Assembly (NCBI RefSeq): GCF_010729665.1
Contig: NZ_AP022610.1
Span: 1,178,001-1,242,000 of the forward strand
Source of the DNA: Mycolicibacterium madagascariense
GTDB lineage: Bacteria; Actinomycetota; Actinomycetes; Mycobacteriales; Mycobacteriaceae
Reading direction: 5' to 3'
DNA length: 64,000 nt
Shown here: positions 56,572-64,000 of the stretch, piece after piece
Numbering within the stretch: position 1 is the stretch's first letter
Layout of the letters: every line of letters begins with the position of its first letter
Made by a program: the position numbers and the translations under genes
The notes under the pieces: model-generated
Told to the model about the DNA's origin: nothing
Database searches by the model: none
The model's input: only the letters and a program-made list of their open reading frames with translations

Positions 56572-56880
56572 CACCACCAATTATGCGCTGGTCGTCCAAT
56601 CGATATCGGCTGGCCGCGACACCGGCACCCGCCGTTACTCCGAGGGCGAAATCGGGTCGTCCCCCGGGCCCGTCCGGCGGGGGTCACCGCCGCGTGCCGG
56701 GGGCGTCTCCGCGCTGGTACTGCGGCAATTTTGGGGAGCGCCGAGGAGCGAGTACGATGGGACAACGGTGCGGCATCCGCGCCGGCTCTCGCGTGCCCTG
56801 TCCTGGAATTCAACCAATCCGGCTCACGTTCTGTAGTCGGAGGCGGTGCTTGCGGCGCCAGACAGGGAACTACGGAGGAC
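56572..56880 (+). promoter_or_regulatory. infA promoter and divergent control region
   Basis: About 309 bases without a gene. The infA promoter is probably TTGGGG (56731-56736) and TACGAT (56753-56758), spacer 16, giving a leader of about 115 bases. Near the flavoprotein start there is an AT-rich palindrome CGATATCG (56601-56608). GTAGTCGGAGGCGGTGC and TACGGAGGACAT lie before infA; the latter supplies its ribosome-binding site. Confidence 0.6.
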
Positions 56881-57102
56881 ATGGCTAAAAAAGACGGTGC
56901 CATCGAAGTCGAGGGCCGCGTGGTCGAGCCCCTGCCCAATGCGATGTTTCGCATTGAGCTGGAGAACGGACACAAGGTGCTCGCGCACATCAGCGGCAAG
57001 ATGCGGCAGCACTACATCCGCATTCTGCCCGAGGACCGCGTGGTAGTGGAGCTCTCTCCCTACGACCTGTCCCGGGGCCGCATCGTTTACCGCTACAAGT
57101 AA
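56881..57102 (+). CDS. infA: translation initiation factor IF-1
   Basis: A 73-residue S1-fold protein that blocks the A site during initiation. Sequence [22 protein letters not shown], then [27 protein letters not shown], is essentially the mycobacterial IF-1. ATG preceded by CGGAGGAC. First gene of the unit leading to rpoA. Confidence 0.98.
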
Positions 57103-57159
57103 AGAGACCGTGACGAGCGTTCGCGCGAGTCACCGAGAACCAAGACAGGATCGACCGCC

Positions 57160-57273
57160 GTGAAGGTGAACCCGAGCGTCAAGCCCATCTGCGACAAGTG
57201 CAGGGTGATCCGTCGCCATCGGCGGGTCATGGTGATCTGCTCTGACCCGCGCCACAAGCAGCGTCAGGGCTAA
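57160..57273 (+). CDS. rpmJ: 50S ribosomal protein L36 (zinc-binding)
   Basis: A 37-residue L36, too short for some gene callers: starts with [22 protein letters not shown] and ends PRHKQRQG. The CXXC pair, third Cys and His (C-x2-C ... C ... H) make it the zinc-binding C+ form. Lies 57 bases after infA. Confidence 0.97.
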   Translation: MKVNPSVKPICDKCRVIRRHRRVMVICSDPRHKQRQG

Positions 57274-57323
57274 TTGCGCGACAGCAGTACCAGCACAACT
57301 GAATGACGACATCCCAGTACCAC

Positions 57324-57382
57324 TGAGCGGATAGGCCGCTCATCACGTCCGGCTCGGAGGCCGGACCCCGCTCGCACGCGGG
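57324..57382 (+). other. tandem hairpins between rpmJ and rpsM
   Basis: Three consecutive stems in a 155-base gap: TGAGCGG/CCGCTCA (57324-57330 with 57336-57342), GTCCGGC/GCCGGAC (57347-57353 with 57360-57366), and CCCGC/GCGGG close after. AAAGGAAG follows for rpsM. It is a structured leader, possibly an autoregulatory site of the alpha operon; in E. coli S4 binds the leader ahead of rpsM, but this fold is not known here. Confidence 0.6.
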
Positions 57383-57428
57383 AACGGACTGGGAACAGAC
57401 CTCCGCAACGAAAAGGAAGCACTGCCTG

Positions 57429-57809
57429 ATGGCACGTCTACTGGGCGTCGACCTCCCGCGCGACAAGCGCATGGAGATTGCGCTGACCTACATCTACGGC
57501 ATCGGCCGTACCCGCTCCCAGGAAATTCTGTCGGCTACCGGCATCGACTACGACCTGCGCACGAAGGACCTGACCGACGATCAGGTGTCGCAGCTGCGCG
57601 ACTACATCGAGAGCAACTCCGAGATCAAGGTCGAGGGTGACCTGCGCCGCGAGGTGCAGGCCGACATCCGCCGCAAGATCGAGATCGGCTGCTACCAGGG
57701 TCTGCGGCACCGCCGCGGGCTGCCGGTCCGCGGCCAGCGCACCAAGACCAATGCGCGTACCCGCAAGGGCCCGAAGCGCACCATCGCCGGCAAGAAGAAG
57801 GCCAGGTAA
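57429..57809 (+). CDS. rpsM: 30S ribosomal protein S13
   Basis: A 126-residue S13, bridging to the 50S subunit and contacting tRNA. Sequence [21 protein letters not shown], then [20 protein letters not shown] and [23 protein letters not shown] with AAAGGAAG upstream. First gene of the classical alpha operon order. Confidence 0.98.
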   Translation: MARLLGVDLPRDKRMEIALTYIYGIGRTRSQEILSATGIDYDLRTKDLTDDQVSQLRDYIESNSEIKVEGDLRREVQADIRRKIEIGCYQGLRHRRGLPVRGQRTKTNARTRKGPKRTIAGKKKAR

Positions 57810-57812
57810 GTC

Positions 57813-58229
57813 ATGGCACCGACCAAGAAGACCGCGGCTGGCCCCAAGAAGGGCCAGAAGACGCGTCGCAAGGAAAAGAAGAACGTCCCGCACGGGGCCG
57901 CTCACATCAAGAGCACGTTCAACAACACGATCGTGTCGATCACCGACCAGCAGGGCAACGTCATCGCCTGGGCCTCGTCGGGACACGTCGGGTTCAAGGG
58001 CTCGCGCAAGTCGACGCCGTTCGCCGCCCAGCTGGCCGCCGAGAACGCCGCCCGCAAGGCGCAGGAGCACGGTGTCAAGAAGGTCGACGTCTTCGTGAAG
58101 GGCCCCGGCTCGGGCCGCGAAACCGCGATCCGTTCGCTGCAGGCCGCCGGTCTCGAGGTCGGCGCGATTTCCGACGTCACGCCGCAGCCGCACAACGGTT
58201 GCCGTCCGCCCAAGCGGCGCCGGGTCTAG
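57813..58229 (+). CDS. rpsK: 30S ribosomal protein S11
   Basis: A 138-residue S11 on the 30S platform. Sequence [40 protein letters not shown] and [21 protein letters not shown] three bases after rpsM. Lysine-rich N-terminal extension as in other mycobacteria. Confidence 0.98.
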   Translation: MAPTKKTAAGPKKGQKTRRKEKKNVPHGAAHIKSTFNNTIVSITDQQGNVIAWASSGHVGFKGSRKSTPFAAQLAAENAARKAQEHGVKKVDVFVKGPGSGRETAIRSLQAAGLEVGAISDVTPQPHNGCRPPKRRRV

Positions 58230-58243
58230 AGGAGATATAGGAA

Positions 58244-58849
58244 ATGGCTCGTTACACCGGACCCGTCACCCGCAAGTCGCGCCGCCTCGGCGTCGACCTG
58301 GTCGGCGGAGATCAGTCCTTCGAGAAGCGCCCCTACCCGCCCGGTCAGCACGGCCGTGCGCGGATCAAGGAGAGCGAATACCGCACGCAGCTGCAGGAGA
58401 AGCAGAAGGCCCGCTTCACCTACGGCGTCATGGAGAAGCAGTTCCGCCGTTACTACGAGGAGGCCAACCGCCACTCGGGCAAGACCGGTGAGAACCTGCT
58501 GCAGATCCTGGAGAGCCGGCTCGACAACGTCATCTACCGCGCCGGGCTCGCCCGCACGCGCCGGATGGCCCGTCAGCTGGTCAGCCACGGTCACTTCACC
58601 GTCAACGGCCAGAAGGTCGACATCCCCAGCTACCGCGTCTCGCAGTACGACATCATCGACATCCGCGAGAAGTCGTTGAACACGCTGCCGTTCGAGCTGT
58701 CCCGGCAGACCGCCGGTGAACGCCCGATCCCGGGGTGGCTGCAGGTCGTCGGCGAACGCCAGCGCATCCTCGTCCACCAGCTGCCCGAGCGCGCCCAGAT
58801 CCAGGTGCCGCTCACCGAACAGCTGATCGTCGAGTTCTACTCGAAGTAA
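58244..58849 (+). CDS. rpsD: 30S ribosomal protein S4
   Basis: A 201-residue S4, primary 16S rRNA binder with an S4 RNA-binding domain (LESRLDNVIYRAGLARTRRM, VSHGHFTVNGQKVDIPSYRV). No N-terminal zinc CXXC; C- form. ATG 14 bases after rpsK, with GGAGATA upstream. Confidence 0.98.
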   Translation: MARYTGPVTRKSRRLGVDLVGGDQSFEKRPYPPGQHGRARIKESEYRTQLQEKQKARFTYGVMEKQFRRYYEEANRHSGKTGENLLQILESRLDNVIYRAGLARTRRMARQLVSHGHFTVNGQKVDIPSYRVSQYDIIDIREKSLNTLPFELSRQTAGERPIPGWLQVVGERQRILVHQLPERAQIQVPLTEQLIVEFYSK

Positions 58850-58914
58850 GAGGTCCGGCCGCCCGGTCGGAACCACCCCACGGCATCAAATAGCGGATGC
58901 CGAGAAGGAGATAA

Positions 58915-59970
<1,056 letters not shown>

Positions 59971-60030
59971 CAGAACGTCCGTCCCGGTCCTACCTGATAC
60001 GGGGGCCGGCCCCACATAGGAGAAGTCGCA

Positions 60031-60624
60031 ATGCCCAAACCCACCAAGGGACCTCGCCTCGGCGGTTCGTCCTCGCACCAGAAGGCGCTGCTGGCCAACC
60101 TGGCCACGTCGCTGTTCGAGCACGGCCGCATCAAGACGACCGAGCCCAAGGCACGGGCGTTGCGGCCGTACGCGGAGAAGCTCATCACCCACGCCAAGAA
60201 GGGCACGCTGCACAACCGGCGTGAGGTGATGAAGAAGATCCGCGACAAGGACGTCGTGCACACGCTGTTCGCCGAGATCGGCCCGCACTTCGCCGACCGC
60301 GAGGGTGGCTACACCCGCATCATCAAGGTGGAGGCACGCAAGGGCGACAACGCCCCGATGGCCGTCATCGAGCTGGTGCGGGAGAAGACGGTCACGTCGG
60401 AGGCCAACCGCGCCCGCCGCGCCGGTGCGTCGAAGGCGGCGGCGCCGGTCGCCGCCGCAGCAGCCCCGCAGGCTGCCGTCGAGCCGGAGGCCGCAGTCGG
60501 TCCCGACGCCGACGAGGCCACGACTGCCGACGAGGCCACGGCGACGGCCGACGAGCCGACGACCGAGGCACCAGCCGAGGCCGAGGCCACGACCGAGGAC
60601 GAGGCGGACGAAGCCAAGTCCTAG
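60031..60624 (+). CDS. rplQ: 50S ribosomal protein L17 with acidic C-terminal extension
   Basis: A 197-residue L17. The core occupies about residues 1-120 ([42 protein letters not shown]). After it is an Ala/Glu/Thr-rich acidic tail of about 70 residues that is absent from most bacterial L17 proteins but common in mycobacteria. The stop shares a base with the truA GTG, and a long hairpin lies directly after it. Confidence 0.97.
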   Translation: MPKPTKGPRLGGSSSHQKALLANLATSLFEHGRIKTTEPKARALRPYAEKLITHAKKGTLHNRREVMKKIRDKDVVHTLFAEIGPHFADREGGYTRIIKVEARKGDNAPMAVIELVREKTVTSEANRARRAGASKAAAPVAAAAAPQAAVEPEAAVGPDADEATTADEATATADEPTTEAPAEAEATTEDEADEAKS

Positions 60625-61502
60625 TGGATGAATCATCGATCATGCCCGCCACCGACACCGGTGGCGGGCATGTTCGTCTTCGGCTGGCGGTCGCCTACGA
60701 CGGCACCGACTTCGCCGGGTGGGCGACGCAGGCGCGTCAGCGCACGGTCGCGGGCACCATCGACGACGCCCTCTCGACGATCTTCCGGACGCCGGTGCTC
60801 ACCAGGGCGGCGGGCCGGACCGACACCGGCGTGCACGCGACGGGGCAGGTAGCCCACGTCGACGTCCCGGCCGAGGCCGTCCCGCACGCGTACCCCCGCA
60901 CCCCGCGGGAGGGGCCGGAGTTCCAACCGCTGGTGCGGCGACTGGCGCGGCTGCTCCCCGAGGACGTCCGGGTGCTCGACGTGTCCAGGGCGCCACGGGG
61001 TTTCGACGCCCGGTTCTCGGCGCTGCGCCGACACTACGAGTACCGGCTGTCGACGGCGCCCTACGGCGTCACGCCCCAGGAGTCCAGGTTCGTCACCGCG
61101 TGGCCCCGGCCGCTGGACGTCGACGCCATGGCGCAGGCGTCCCGGGAACTGTTGGGCCTCAACGACTTCGCCGCGTTCTGCCGTCCGCGTGAGGGAGCGA
61201 CGACGATCCGCGACCTGCAGCGGCTGGACTGGATGCGTTCCGGCGATGCCATCACGGCCTACGTCACGGCCGATGCGTTCTGCTGGTCGATGGTGCGCTC
61301 ACTCGTCGGTGCGCTGCTGGCCGTGGGGGAGGGGCGTCGCGAATCGCAGTGGTGCGCAGGGCTATTGGCGTCGACGCGACGGTCGAGTGACTTCTCGACC
61401 GCGCCCGCCAAGGGGCTCGTGCTCGTCGGGGTGGACTATCCGCCCGACGCCGAACTGGAGGCCAGGATCGCGGTCACCCGCGATCTCCGCAGCCTCGGGT
61501 AG
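60624..61502 (+). CDS. truA: tRNA pseudouridine synthase A
   Basis: A 292-residue pseudouridine synthase modifying tRNA positions 38-40. The catalytic Asp is in [20 protein letters not shown] (about residues 56-75); other motifs are [14 protein letters not shown] and [21 protein letters not shown]. The core starts near residue 19 ([14 protein letters not shown]). The GTG at 60624 overlaps the rplQ stop; ATG at 60642 is the other choice, but it lies within the hairpin. In M. tuberculosis the protein also has an N-terminal extension. Confidence 0.93.
   Translation: MDESSIMPATDTGGGHVRLRLAVAYDGTDFAGWATQARQRTVAGTIDDALSTIFRTPVLTRAAGRTDTGVHATGQVAHVDVPAEAVPHAYPRTPREGPEFQPLVRRLARLLPEDVRVLDVSRAPRGFDARFSALRRHYEYRLSTAPYGVTPQESRFVTAWPRPLDVDAMAQASRELLGLNDFAAFCRPREGATTIRDLQRLDWMRSGDAITAYVTADAFCWSMVRSLVGALLAVGEGRRESQWCAGLLASTRRSSDFSTAPAKGLVLVGVDYPPDAELEARIAVTRDLRSLG
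60641..60672 (+). terminator. long hairpin over the rplQ-truA junction
   Basis: Perfect 14-bp stem CATGCCCGCCACCG (60641-60654) with complement at 60659-60672, loop ACAC, then TTCGTCTT. It can act as terminator of the rpoA-rplQ transcript, yet it spans the first in-frame ATG of truA (60642). Confidence 0.75.
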
Positions 61503-61520
61503 CGCGTGGTCCTTGGGTCG

Positions 61521-62195
61521 CTACAGCTTTCCCGCGACGAAGTCGGCGGCCTGGTCGACCATGCCCGCCTTGAGGTAGGCCGGCGCGAGGTGGTCCGGCC
61601 AGTCGGCCTGCCAGTTGTCCGGTTGGGTCGGATTGCAGATGGGGTCGGCGGCGTGACACAGCTCGATGGTCCGGTCGTTGTAGGCCGGGTTGAAGTTCGT
61701 GATCGGACCGACCCACTGACTCCCATTGCCGAACAGGGCGACGGCCGCGACGTGCTGATCGGCCCCGGGCGGTAGCGGGTTGTTGAAGCCGAAGAACGCG
61801 AACGGCACCGCAAGGGCGACGTCGGTGACCGCGGCGCCAAGCGAATAGCCGCCGAGCACGATGCGGGTGTCGGGGCAGCTCGCCATCGTGCTCTGGACGC
61901 GGGCGCTCATGTCGTTGGCGCCGACGTCGATCTGGTTGTCGGCCGGGTACTGCACGGCGTACAGGTTGACGCTCTTGGTGGTCCGCTTGCGCAGCGCGGC
62001 GACGAGAGCGTTGCCGATCTGGCCCGCACCCGCGGGTTCGAGGCGACCGCGGGCGAAGATGAGCTCCGCCTGCGGGCACGCCGCCGACGCGATCGGGGTA
62101 CCGGGGGTCAGCATCGGAGCCACCAGCAGGGCACCTGCGGTGAGCACGGTGACGACCGCAGCGGCGAGCATCCTGCGGATCTGCTGAGGGGTCAC
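61521..62195 (-). CDS. secreted cutinase-family esterase 1
   Basis: A 224-residue alpha/beta-hydrolase of the cutinase (CULP) family. Signal peptide at residues 1-39 (AAAVVTVLTAGALLVAP to ASA-A). The nucleophile Ser lies in GYSLGAA (about residue 115), Asp in CHAADPICNP and His in PDHLAPAY. Cysteines for two disulfides are present. The GTG start is seven bases after TAGCAT (minus strand), so the mRNA is likely leaderless. Targets are probably ester lipids outside the cell. Confidence 0.93.
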   Translation of the reverse strand: MTPQQIRRMLAAAVVTVLTAGALLVAPMLTPGTPIASAACPQAELIFARGRLEPAGAGQIGNALVAALRKRTTKSVNLYAVQYPADNQIDVGANDMSARVQSTMASCPDTRIVLGGYSLGAAVTDVALAVPFAFFGFNNPLPPGADQHVAAVALFGNGSQWVGPITNFNPAYNDRTIELCHAADPICNPTQPDNWQADWPDHLAPAYLKAGMVDQAADFVAGKL

Positions 62196-62219
62196 CGCAG
62201 GGATGCTAGCTCACGGTCG

Positions 62220-62870
62220 TTACAGCAGGCCTGCGGCGAAGTTGGCGGCGGCGTTGGCCGGACCCGGGGTGTACGCGCGGTGGGCAGCGACGTCCTCGCC
62301 GGGACCGCAGACGGGATCGCCGGCGTTGCACAGATCGATGGACTTGGCGCCCCAGACCGGGCTCGACGTCAGCGGCAGACCCAGCTTGGTGGACGGGTTG
62401 CCGAACGCGACGATGGCCGCGACGAAGTCGGGGGTGTTCGGCGGCAGCGGGTTGGTGAACCCGATGGCGGGTATCGGCACGGCGGCGATGACGTCGATCA
62501 CTGCGGCGCCCTGGGAGTAGCCGCCCAGCACCAGCCGCGTGTTCGGGCAGGTGTTCATCATGTACTGGATGTGGGCGCTCGCGTCGTTGGCGCCGTCGGC
62601 CGCCGCGAGGAAGTCGTAGGTCGCGGGGTAGACCACGGCATAGGACCCCACCGAGCGGCCACCGACCTTGGCGCGCAGGTCGTCGACGAAGGCGCCGCCG
62701 GGCAGGCCGAGACCGGGATCCTCATTCGTCCCGCGGGCGAAGACGACCTCGATGTCGGGGCAGCCGTCGGCCGAGGCCTTCGGCAGGCCGGCGCCGGGCA
62801 GGCTCGCGATGACGGCGACGCAGGCCGCCAGGACAGCGAAAGTCGTGCGGACGGCACGGTCGATAGCCAC
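62220..62870 (-). CDS. secreted cutinase-family esterase 2
   Basis: A 216-residue paralogue with signal peptide ([22 protein letters not shown], cleavage near ASA-DG). Catalytic Ser in GYSQGAA, Asp in [11 protein letters not shown] and His in HRAYTPG. GTG at 62870 is preferred over the TTG two codons earlier because the TTG lies in the TACCAT box (62881-62876) that fits a -10 element; the message would be leaderless. Tandem with esterase 1, 24 bases apart. Confidence 0.9.
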   Translation of the reverse strand: MAIDRAVRTTFAVLAACVAVIASLPGAGLPKASADGCPDIEVVFARGTNEDPGLGLPGGAFVDDLRAKVGGRSVGSYAVVYPATYDFLAAADGANDASAHIQYMMNTCPNTRLVLGGYSQGAAVIDVIAAVPIPAIGFTNPLPPNTPDFVAAIVAFGNPSTKLGLPLTSSPVWGAKSIDLCNAGDPVCGPGEDVAAHRAYTPGPANAAANFAAGLL

Positions 62871-62904
62871 GGGCAATGGTAACCGGTTGCGGCGTCGGCA
62901 ACGG

Positions 62905-63459
62905 TCAACCGGCGCGGTCGTCGGACTGGGCCGCCCGAATGAGGTCGTCGCGGGCCCGTGCGACGCGGGACCGGATGGTGCCGACCGGACAGCCGCAGAC
63001 GTCGGCCGCCTCGGCGTAGGACAGCCCCAGCACCTGCGTCAGCACCAGCGCCTCGCGGCGTTCGCGGGGCAGCCCGTCGAGCAGGATGCGGATCTCCACC
63101 ATGTCCTCGATGCGGTCACCGCCGCGCGCGCCGCCGAGCACGTCGTCGAGGTCGACGACGTGCGCCGGCCGTGGCCGAGAGGAGTTGTAGCGGATCTGGT
63201 CGACGACGACGCGGCGGGCGATCGACATCAGCCACGTCCTGGCCGTGGAGCGGCCGCTGAAGCGGGGCAGCGCGGTGATGGCCCGCAGGAACGTCTCCTG
63301 GGTGAGGTCGTCGGCGCTGGCCGGGTCGGCGAGGTAGGCGACCGTGCGCCATACGTCGCGCTGCGTGGCGGCGATGAACCGGCTCAGTGCGACCTGGTTG
63401 CCACGACCTGCGGCCTTGGCGAGCTGGGTAACGTCGTCATCGTCACCGGTGGCAGCCAC
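62905..63459 (-). CDS. sigC: ECF sigma factor, SigC type
   Basis: A 184-residue sigma factor resembling SigC of M. tuberculosis. Region 2: [22 protein letters not shown] and [20 protein letters not shown]; region 4: [36 protein letters not shown]. No anti-sigma gene is adjacent. GTG start is seven bases after TACTGT (minus strand, 63472-63467), so the mRNA is predicted leaderless. It is divergent from a copper-type ATPase gene, in keeping with the copper link of the SigC regulon. Confidence 0.85.
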   Translation of the reverse strand: MAATGDDDDVTQLAKAAGRGNQVALSRFIAATQRDVWRTVAYLADPASADDLTQETFLRAITALPRFSGRSTARTWLMSIARRVVVDQIRYNSSRPRPAHVVDLDDVLGGARGGDRIEDMVEIRILLDGLPRERREALVLTQVLGLSYAEAADVCGCPVGTIRSRVARARDDLIRAAQSDDRAG

Positions 63460-63546
63460 GGATCAGACAGTAGGCCATGGCAGTCTGGAACTCATCGGGG
63501 CATCGGCACGACTGAGACTAGGGGCCGTGCGCAGGAGGTGAGGACC

Positions 63547-64000
63547 ATGACGTCGACGACGGGTGTCGCCGCGCCCGAGGTGGACGCGGCGCGGCGGGTG
63601 CAGCTCGACGTCGCGGGCATGTCGTGCGCCGCGTGTGCCAACCGGGTGGAGTCCCGGCTGAACAAGATGCCGGGGGTGCGCGCCTCGGTGAACTTCGCCA
63701 CCCGCGTCGCGACCGTCGATGCCGGTGCGGGCGTCGACGCCGACGAGCTGTGCGACGTCGTCCGCCGCACCGGCTACGAGGCGTCCCCGCGGGTCGTCGG
63801 CGGCGGTGTGGCCGACGACGACGCCGATGCCGACGACGCCAGACGGCTGCTGATCCGGCTCGCGGTCGCCGCGGTGCTCTTCGTGCCGCTGGCCGACCTG
63901 TCGGTGATGTTCGCCGTGGTGCCCAGCACGCGATTCGTGGGCTGGGAGTGGGTTCTGACCGCGCTGGCGGCGCCCGTCGTGACCTGGGCGGCGTGGCCGT
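63547..64000 (+). CDS. copper-type P1B-ATPase, N-terminal part (runs off the window)
   Basis: The visible 151 residues begin [16 protein letters not shown] and include one heavy-metal-associated domain with GMSCAAC (about residues 25-31), the copper-binding CXXC. Then come an acidic linker (DDDADADDA) and the first membrane helices ([20 protein letters not shown] and onward). It resembles the CtpA/CtpB/CtpV group; the DKTGT and CPC motifs lie outside the window. GGAGGTGAGGACC is a strong ribosome-binding site. Divergent from sigC. Confidence 0.9.
   Translation, partial: MTSTTGVAAPEVDAARRVQLDVAGMSCAACANRVESRLNKMPGVRASVNFATRVATVDAGAGVDADELCDVVRRTGYEASPRVVGGGVADDDADADDARRLLIRLAVAAVLFVPLADLSVMFAVVPSTRFVGWEWVLTALAAPVVTWAAWP

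Noticed and set aside
63460..63546. SigC-dependent promoter in the sigC/ATPase gap
   Set aside because: A CGTGCG (63526-63531) fits the -10 pattern but no matching -35 was found at the right distance on either strand.

Overview
High-GC actinobacterial DNA, best explained as the chromosome of a fast-growing environmental mycobacterium (Mycolicibacterium type). The grounds are a complete mycofactocin locus (mftR, mftA-G) next to the S10 operon, an arylsulfatase/FGE pair between the S10 and spc operons, secY-adk-map followed by sigL-rslA, an mmsA-fadE9-mmsB set, a SigC-like sigma factor, cutinase-like secreted esterases and TIGR00027-type methyltransferases. No tRNA, rRNA, CRISPR array, insertion sequence or prophage was seen; the window reads as stable core chromosome with accessory genes inserted between ribosomal protein operons.

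Layout. 1-10.3 kb: ferredoxin reductase, a triple-VOC protein coupled to an ECF sigma factor, then the mycofactocin genes. MftA is the peptide precursor, MftB its chaperone, MftC the radical SAM enzyme, MftE the peptidase, MftD the flavin oxidase, MftF the glucosyltransferase and MftG the oxidase that returns electrons from the cofactor. 10.3-14.8 kb: Asp/Glu/hydantoin racemase, a probable 55-residue protein, TetR, P450 and a lipoprotein carboxylesterase. 14.8-20.7 kb: S10 operon (rpsJ to rpsQ), closed by a strong terminator. 20.7-27.5 kb: an EAL-DICT / PAS3-GGDEF cyclic-di-GMP pair, then arylsulfatase and its formylglycine-generating enzyme. 27.6-32.1 kb: spc operon (rplN to rplO). 32.2-37.7 kb: sppA and four tandem methyltransferases. 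37.9-45 kb: secY-adk-map, sigL-rslA, two MarR regulators, an NmrA-type protein and a CorA-like protein. 45-53.3 kb: GAF histidine kinase/LuxR regulator, HAD-like protein, valine catabolism genes and two F420-type oxidoreductases. 53.4-56.6 kb: an unusual pair made of a CRP-like-sensor histidine kinase and a receiver/glutaredoxin-like/thioredoxin-reductase-like fusion. 56.7-61.5 kb: infA-rpmJ-rpsM-rpsK-rpsD-rpoA-rplQ-truA. 61.5-64 kb: two cutinase-family esterases, a SigC-like factor and the start of a copper-type P-type ATPase.

Most interesting. (1) The kinase plus receiver-flavoprotein pair: the flavoprotein has kept a receiver domain but lost the redox cysteines of both its glutaredoxin-like and thioredoxin-reductase-like parts, so it looks like phospho-controlled flavin chemistry or NADPH sensing rather than thioredoxin reduction. 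(2) An identical 11-base element directly downstream of the predicted -10 boxes of both the S10 and spc operons. (3) A set of probable leaderless genes (TANNNT box 5-8 bases before the start codon), which revises some start codons. (4) Several clean palindromic operators, including a perfect 22-bp palindrome before mmsA and a twin operator at a MarR/NmrA divergent promoter. (5) Degenerate family members: a CorA with GMR in place of GMN, and a HAD protein lacking motifs II-IV.
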